A stretch of 64,000 bases of DNA from CAYSAQ01 sp964429235 (GTDB lineage: Bacteria > Margulisbacteria > Riflemargulisbacteria > GWF2-35-9 > DYQY01): assembly GCA_964429235.1 (NCBI GenBank), contig CAYSAQ010000008.1, positions 1 through 64,000 of the forward strand, read 5' to 3'. Positions 59,536 to 64,000 of the stretch are shown piece by piece. Under the pieces are notes generated by a model, which saw only the letters and a program-made list of their open reading frames with translations, had not been told where the DNA came from and ran no database searches. Position numbers and translations under genes: made by a program. Position 1 is the stretch's first letter, and each line of letters begins with the position of its first letter.

Positions 59536-60132
59536 CTAAAGCATTAATGAATCTAAGAAATTTCGAATAGCATCTGCGCCAATCTCTTTCAAAGAGAAAG
59601 AATCTCTATCCATAAGCCATTGTAACAATAACCCATCAACTAGAGAAATCAGCTGGATGCTTTTTGCTTGCGCATCTATTTTGCGAAATACTCCGGAACT
59701 AACACCATCTTCTAACACACCAGCTATTAAAACTCTTAATGACTGATAAACATCTTTTATTTCTTGAGGATTTATCTTTGGATTTCTAACTAACTCTGTC
59801 CAAAAATCAAAATAAATATAATAGGTATCTGAATAACTCTCAATTGTAGCGAAATATTGATCATAAAAAGAAACTATCTGATCATAAGGATCTTTAACTA
59901 CACCTAAAACATCCTGTATCTGTGCTTCCAGCGTAGCAAACCACATCTTGAATATTTCTAAAAATAGCTCGTCCTTACTTTCAAAATATTCATATAATGT
60001 CCCCTTTCCTACATCTGCAGAAATAGCGACATCATTCATTTTTGCTTCACGGAAAGAACACTTTGCGAATACGGGAATTGCAGACCTTACAAGCATAGAA
60101 CGCTTTTCCTGTTTATTAACAATCTTAGGCAA
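59536..60132 (-). CDS. TetR/AcrR-family transcriptional regulator
   Basis: A 198-aa protein. The N-terminal HTH reads AIPVFAKCSFREAKMNDVAISADVGKGTLYEYFESKDELFLEIF (~residues 18-61, quoted here only to mark its extent by its ends AIPVF and FLEIF), with GKGTLYEYF the recognition helix. The C-terminal ligand domain is diverse. Start TTG 60132 with GGAGGG six bases upstream; TATA-type elements and dyads upstream suggest autoregulation. No exporter gene is adjacent, so the target is unknown. Confidence 0.93.
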   Translation of the reverse strand: MPKIVNKQEKRSMLVRSAIPVFAKCSFREAKMNDVAISADVGKGTLYEYFESKDELFLEIFKMWFATLEAQIQDVLGVVKDPYDQIVSFYDQYFATIESYSDTYYIYFDFWTELVRNPKINPQEIKDVYQSLRVLIAGVLEDGVSSGVFRKIDAQAKSIQLISLVDGLLLQWLMDRDSFSLKEIGADAIRNFLDSLML

Positions 60133-60152
60133 GATTCCCTCCTCTTTTTGGA

Positions 60153-60190
60153 TGTAGCTACAGTTTACAAACTAAATACTTATCAGTCAA
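60153..60190 (-). promoter_or_regulatory. Promoter and operator-like dyads of the TetR gene
   Basis: On the minus strand TTGACT (60190-60185), a 17-bp spacer and TAAACT (60167-60162). AGTTT-ac-AAACT (60162-60173) overlaps the -10, TGTAGCTACA (60153-60162) is a 10-bp perfect palindrome next to it, and TGACTGATAAGT contains a TetR-like half-site. Autoregulation is therefore plausible. Confidence 0.55.
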
Positions 60191-60202
60191 TAAAAACGGA
60201 GA

Positions 60203-60236
60203 ATAAAAAAAGGACAGGCTAAACCTGTCCTTTTAA
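60203..60236 (-). terminator. Intrinsic terminator of rpmB
   Basis: An 11-bp stem AAAAGGACAGG/CCTGTCCTTTT with a five-base loop is followed on the minus strand by TTTTTTT. It lies about 22 bp after the rpmB stop and before the TetR promoter. The best intrinsic terminator in the window. Confidence 0.9.
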
Positions 60237-60257
60237 AAATTAATTTAGACTAAAAAA

Positions 60258-60431
60258 CTAAGCGTTTTTTGCCATTGTTCTAATACAAGAAGTACAAACC
60301 TGTGACTTCTTACCACTTAATACTTTTACTTGTAAATTTGGTAAAAACCTTCTCTTTGTTCTTCTTTTTGAGTGCGAAACATTATTCCCTGCCATAGGAC
60401 CTTTTCCACAAACATCACACTTCTTAGACAT
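60258..60431 (-). CDS. rpmB: 50S ribosomal protein L28
   Basis: A 57-aa protein, short but complete. It starts [20 protein letters not shown] and has the basic core [13 protein letters not shown], followed by [13 protein letters not shown] at the end. This is the zinc-binding (Cys-containing) L28 form with CxxC pairs at each end, as in many thermophilic and anaerobic lineages. AAGGTG lies about eight bases before ATG. A strong intrinsic terminator follows, so it is a single-gene unit. Confidence 0.97.
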   Translation of the reverse strand: MSKKCDVCGKGPMAGNNVSHSKRRTKRRFLPNLQVKVLSGKKSQVCTSCIRTMAKNA

Positions 60432-60525
60432 ATCTACATCACCTTCTACTTTTTAATCTTCTTTTTGAACCAGTATACTTTATCATAAATGAATACATGT
60501 AACAAGCCAGAAATTTCAACAAATA

Positions 60526-61440
60526 CTAAGCTTTAAAGAATACTGAACCATCATGATTTTCTTTTATAACCTTTCCTTCAGACTCCAAACTAGTTAACAT
60601 TTTCCGAAGCTCTGCTGGCTTCACATTAAAAGCTGCAATCAGCTCTTCAAAAACAGCAGGGCGTCTTAGCAAATAACTAATCAATCTTTCGTCCGAAACA
60701 ACAGCAAACTCACTCACTTTAGACGGTGCTCCTATAATTTCAACATTCCCAGAAAATAAACTATTAGCGATTAATCTCAACTCTTCAAAGCTTAAGGATG
60801 CTGCCTCCTTATAGGCTGGCGCTCTAACAACTGTATTCAACTGCACTTTATCAGGATCAATCATCTTTACTACTTTATCTAGTTCCAATATATCGAAGCT
60901 ACTATCATTTATGCCTTTCACTAGAAGAACTTCCAGCCACATTTTGCCAGAAAACTCAGATTTAAACTTAATCAAACCTTCTATAACATCCTTAATTAAA
61001 ACTCCAGCTATTGGTCGATTAACCTTTTCAAAAGATTCTTGATTAACTGAATCTAAAGAGGGAACTATTAAATCTAATCCTAACAATTCTTTCCGAACAT
61101 CTTCATGTCTTAAAAGTAATGAATTTGTAAGCATGACAATCGGGTAAGAAAACTCCGACTTCAACCTTCTTATTATCTTATCCAGGTCTTTATGCAATGT
61201 CGGTTCGCCTGCGCCTGTAAGCGTTATATAGTCTATATCCCCTTGTACATTACGAATCTCATCAACAAGATCTTCAATATTAATATGCTCAATTCTGTCC
61301 TCATCATGCATATCTGTAGGACATACTTCACAGTAAATACAATCTAAATTACATTTCTTTTTAGGAACAAGGTCTACCCCTAGTGACAAACCTAATCTTC
61401 TTGAAATAACTGGACCAAAAGTTATTTTTTTCTTAGACAT
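60526..61440 (-). CDS. Radical SAM Fe-S protein (COG0731-like) with winged-helix tail
   Basis: A 304-aa protein. FGPVISRRLGLSLGVDL at the start, KKKCNLDCIYCEVCPT (~residues 28-43, CX3CX2C) and TLTGAGEPTLHKDL are typical of the COG0731 Fe-S oxidoreductases that resemble wybutosine-type enzymes; their substrates are mostly unknown. A C-terminal wHTH-like region (~245-304, FEELIAAFNVKPAELRKML then LESEGKVIKEN) is added. It overlaps the rluB stop by one base and belongs to the rluB-trpS operon. Confidence 0.88.
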   Translation of the reverse strand: MSKKKITFGPVISRRLGLSLGVDLVPKKKCNLDCIYCEVCPTDMHDEDRIEHINIEDLVDEIRNVQGDIDYITLTGAGEPTLHKDLDKIIRRLKSEFSYPIVMLTNSLLLRHEDVRKELLGLDLIVPSLDSVNQESFEKVNRPIAGVLIKDVIEGLIKFKSEFSGKMWLEVLLVKGINDSSFDILELDKVVKMIDPDKVQLNTVVRAPAYKEAASLSFEELRLIANSLFSGNVEIIGAPSKVSEFAVVSDERLISYLLRRPAVFEELIAAFNVKPAELRKMLTSLESEGKVIKENHDGSVFFKA

Positions 61441-62147
61441 TAAACCTTTTCCAGTTTTTGTATTTCAAACTTACTTAGTTCTCTATATGAGCCTAATCTT
61501 AGCTTCCCAAGCTTTAGTCCACCAATCTGAATTCTCTTTAGTCTTGTAACATCATAACCAAGAACTTGAAACATTTTACGTATCTGTCTATTTCTGCCCT
61601 CTTTTATATGAACTTCTAATGTTAATCCAGTTTCATCCATATAAAAACATTTAGCAGACAATGTAAGCTGTCCTTCCAAAAGAATACCTTTCTCAAAACG
61701 CTCATAAGCTTTTTCGGCTAATGGATTATTAATTGTTACTCTATAAATCTTGATAATCTTGTTTGTTGGATGAATAACCCTATTGGTAAGCTCGCCATCA
61801 TTTGTTAACAACAACAACCCCATACTCTGTCTATCTAATCTTCCGACAGCATGTAGTCCGTTATATTCATCTGGAAGCAACTCATAAATTGTTTTGCGAT
61901 ATTTGGGATCATCTTTTGTAGTTATATAATCTTTAGGTTTATTAAGCATTACGTATTTCTTTGCATTAATATTAATCTGCTTGTTAAGGAAAAATACTTT
62001 ATCCTTAGCTGGATCTACCTTTACGCCAGACTCCTTAACTTTCTTACCATTAACAGTTACAAGTCCTGAAGCAATATATTCCTCACACTTCCTTCGAGAA
62101 CCTACTCCAGACTCAGCCATAAATTTTTGAAGTCTTACTTGAACCAT
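61440..62147 (-). CDS. Pseudouridine synthase, RsuA/RluB/E/F family
   Basis: A 235-aa protein. An N-terminal S4 RNA-binding domain (MVQVRLQKFMAESGVGSRR to about residue 60) precedes the catalytic domain with AVGRLDRQSMGLLLLTND, which holds the catalytic Asp (~residue 99). LKEGRNRQIRKMFQ-like residues (IKEGRNRQIRKMFQVLGY) complete the family set. It isomerises a uridine in rRNA, probably 23S (RluB-like), but the subgroup is not certain. ATG overlaps the trpS stop. Confidence 0.93.
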   Translation of the reverse strand: MVQVRLQKFMAESGVGSRRKCEEYIASGLVTVNGKKVKESGVKVDPAKDKVFFLNKQININAKKYVMLNKPKDYITTKDDPKYRKTIYELLPDEYNGLHAVGRLDRQSMGLLLLTNDGELTNRVIHPTNKIIKIYRVTINNPLAEKAYERFEKGILLEGQLTLSAKCFYMDETGLTLEVHIKEGRNRQIRKMFQVLGYDVTRLKRIQIGGLKLGKLRLGSYRELSKFEIQKLEKV

Positions 62148-63127
62148 TAGTTAATCTTAATAATTTTCTTAATATCATCCAGTGTTTTTGATGCTATTTT
62201 TCTTGCTTTCTCGTTACCAGCAATAATAATTTTATCTAACTCTGCCTTATCGGCAATTAACAACTGTCTCTTTTCTCTTATCGGCTTCATAAAGGCAAGC
62301 AGTTCATCCAACAGTTCTTTTTTGCAGTCAACACATCCGATAGCGGCAGTTTTGCATCCCTCCTCAACCTTAGATCCCTGACCAAAAATTTGATGAAAAG
62401 CATATACGCCACATACATCAGGATTCCCCGGATCGGTTCTTTTTAACCGTTGAGGATCAGTAAACATTGTTTTAATCTTCTTAACAATAGTATCTTCATC
62501 ATCTGCAAAATAAATCGCATTTCCATAACTTTTGCTCATTTTTCTACCATCTGTACCAGACAAAACTGGAACATCAGTATATAAATCAGTAGGTTCCTTA
62601 AAAAAATTAGTTTTATAAAGAAAATTAAATCTTCTTGCAATCTCTCTTGTAAGTTCAAGATGAGGTGCTTGATCCTTCCCAACTGGAACTGCATCAGCCA
62701 TATACATCAATATGTCACCTGCCATTAAAACGGGATAACCCAAAAATCCATATGTATTAAGATCTCTACCTTTCAAATCCTCAATTTTACTCTTATAAGT
62801 AGGAACTCTTTCTAGCCATGGCAAGGGAGTAATCATTGATAGAATTAAATGAAGCTCTGCGTGTTCTGGTAAATATGACTGCACAAACAATGTTGCCTCG
62901 TTTGTATTAATGCCACATGCAATAAGATCAGCAACTACTTCATATGTATTTTCTTTTATACTTACATCTTGGTCATAGGATGTAGTTAATGCATGCAAAT
63001 CCGCCACAAAATAATAAGCATCATACTTATTCTGCAAATCCGCCCAATTCTTAACTGCTCCAAAGTAATTTCCTAAATGAATTTTACCTGTAGATTGAAT
63101 ACCACTTAATAAACGCTTTTTATGCAT
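62147..63127 (-). CDS. trpS: Tryptophanyl-tRNA synthetase
   Basis: A 326-aa class I synthetase of the usual bacterial length. The HIGH-type motif is STGKIHLGNYFGA (~residues 12-24), and the KMSKS loop is DGRKMSKSYGN (~192-202). MITPLPWLERVPTYKSK and AGDILMYMADAVPVGKDQ are typical of the tryptophan pocket region. AAGGAG lies about six bases before ATG. No T-box or trp leader was seen in the 47-bp gap upstream. Confidence 0.97.
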   Translation of the reverse strand: MHKKRLLSGIQSTGKIHLGNYFGAVKNWADLQNKYDAYYFVADLHALTTSYDQDVSIKENTYEVVADLIACGINTNEATLFVQSYLPEHAELHLILSMITPLPWLERVPTYKSKIEDLKGRDLNTYGFLGYPVLMAGDILMYMADAVPVGKDQAPHLELTREIARRFNFLYKTNFFKEPTDLYTDVPVLSGTDGRKMSKSYGNAIYFADDEDTIVKKIKTMFTDPQRLKRTDPGNPDVCGVYAFHQIFGQGSKVEEGCKTAAIGCVDCKKELLDELLAFMKPIREKRQLLIADKAELDKIIIAGNEKARKIASKTLDDIKKIIKIN

Positions 63128-63174
63128 AACTAACTCCTTAACTTAATCATATAACTCATATTCTATGGACAGAA

Positions 63175-63855
63175 TTATAACATATTCGCTTCTGTTAGGG
63201 TAACAAACTCGTACCCTTTTGAATGAACATAATCAATAACTTCAGGCAATGCCGCTATAGAAATCTCGCTACCGTTATGCATTAGAATGATTGCACCTGG
63301 CTCTAATCTTTTTTGCAACAACGAAAGAATGTTATTCACTCTTTTGCTTATATACTCTGGACTAACCTCTTGGCCTTTATATAAAAAATCATTTGCATTA
63401 ATGCTCCATCCAACTGGCTTCAACCCATAATAGCTCACGGTATCTAATACTATTTTATTTGCTCTTCCGCCAGGTGGTCTAAAATACTTAGGAACAAAAC
63501 CCAAAATATTCTCAAATACCTTATTTGTTTCTGAAATCTCTTCATCTATACGTTGGTCAATGAATTTATCCAACCGTACATGTCGATAAGAATGGTTCCC
63601 TAAATCATGTCCTTCATAATAAATTTTCTTCACTAATTCTGGATGTTCTATCATGCGCGATCCAATTAAAAAGAAAGACGCCTTTACTTTATTTTTCTTC
63701 AAAGTCTCTAATATCCTATCTGTATATAAATAAGAGGGCCCATCGTCAAAAGTTAATACAACTTGTTTTTTCTTTGTTTTAAATTCCATAGGCATGCCAT
63801 CTGGGTTATACCCAAAGGTAATTGTTGCAAACAAACAAAACAAAAGAAGCTTCAC
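63175..63855 (-). CDS. Secreted polysaccharide deacetylase (NodB family, CE4)
   Basis: A 226-aa protein. A short signal peptide (~residues 1-15, LLLFCLFATITFG) precedes the NodB domain. CE4 motifs are seen: TFDDGP (motif 1, ~35-40), GNHSYRH (HxxxH metal ligands, ~85-91), YFRPPGG (motif 3) and ILMHNG (motif 5, with Asn in place of Asp). It deacetylates peptidoglycan GlcNAc or another amino-sugar polymer in the envelope. Start GTG 63855 overlaps the preceding stop (TAGTG). The trpS gene follows by 47 bases. Confidence 0.92.
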   Translation of the reverse strand: MKLLLFCLFATITFGYNPDGMPMEFKTKKKQVVLTFDDGPSYLYTDRILETLKKNKVKASFFLIGSRMIEHPELVKKIYYEGHDLGNHSYRHVRLDKFIDQRIDEEISETNKVFENILGFVPKYFRPPGGRANKIVLDTVSYYGLKPVGWSINANDFLYKGQEVSPEYISKRVNNILSLLQKRLEPGAIILMHNGSEISIAALPEVIDYVHSKGYEFVTLTEANML

Positions 63856-64000
63856 TAGTGGACACCCATCATCTTATGGGTCTGTGGAATGGCGCGAATG
63901 TCATTTATATATTTCTTAAGCAAATTGTAAGCATTTATTATTTGCTCCTCTGATGGGCCATGTTTTATTTTCTTACAAGGGCTTACTGGCTGAACTATCA
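63855..64000 (-). CDS. Partial C-terminus of an unidentified protein (cut by window end)
   Basis: An open frame runs from the window edge to TAG at 63855-63857, giving the last ~47 residues, ending YINDIRAIPQTHKMMGVH. It is partial because its 5' part lies beyond 64000. Its stop overlaps the deacetylase GTG by one base, so the two are coupled. Nothing here identifies a family. Confidence 0.5.
   Translation of the reverse strand, partial: IVQPVSPCKKIKHGPSEEQIINAYNLLKKYINDIRAIPQTHKMMGVH

Overview
This window is an AT-rich stretch of a bacterial chromosome. The organism is a flagellated diderm: it carries fliE, fliK, an flhB-like gene and a rod gene, an LptC-like protein, a complete ExbB/ExbD/TonB set and an outer-membrane barrel. 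No rRNA, tRNA, phage or CRISPR locus was seen. Several promoters place TATAAT 6-7 nt before an ATG that has no Shine-Dalgarno, while other genes have strong AAGGAG sites, so leaderless and SD-led starts appear to coexist. The lineage cannot be fixed from sequence alone; an uncultured diderm phylum such as Margulisbacteria is a guess.

Layout. 0.1-10.4 kb (+): an MNT/HEPN toxin-antitoxin-like pair, a coiled-coil gene between two ~103-bp direct repeats, homoserine dehydrogenase, an S23-type four-helix-bundle gene flanked by octamer arrays, a GH57/DUF3536 glucan enzyme, a tgt-secD-(39-aa ORF)-secF operon and uppP. 10.5-41.5 kb (-): the most unusual part. A 614-aa GH8 (BcsZ-like) glycosidase is followed by three giant proteins of 2967, 2258 and 3008 aa. 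Upstream lie an unidentified 380-aa protein, a B12-binding radical SAM protein and an unidentified 309-aa protein. 41.7-44.1 kb (+): sucrose synthase. 44.2-64 kb (-): TonB/ExbD/ExbB/outer-membrane barrel/TPR/MerR-DegV/LptC-like, then pmbA-tldD-fliE with a small RHH regulator, then atpI-atpZ-rod protein-flhB2-fliK, a TetR regulator, rpmB, and radical SAM-rluB-trpS-polysaccharide deacetylase.

Main interpretation. By eye the giant cluster resembles a cellulose-type exopolysaccharide system built at enormous scale. It has a GH8 with the catalytic-acid motif intact. The 2967-aa multi-pass membrane protein has two separated blocks like a BcsA-type GT2 synthase. The 2258-aa protein contains a second, degenerate GH8-like domain. 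The 3008-aa protein combines a TPR-like solenoid, beta-barrel-like segments, a long coiled coil and a peptidoglycan-binding-like tail. None of the four has a recognisable Sec signal peptide. The GH8 call is good; the GT2 and barrel calls are inferences that need profile or structure comparison.

Other points of interest: a small ORF between secD and secF, a rod protein with an apparent Sec signal peptide, a MerR-DegV fusion, a FliK with many short helical repeats, and a 22-bp perfect palindrome in front of the RHH gene.
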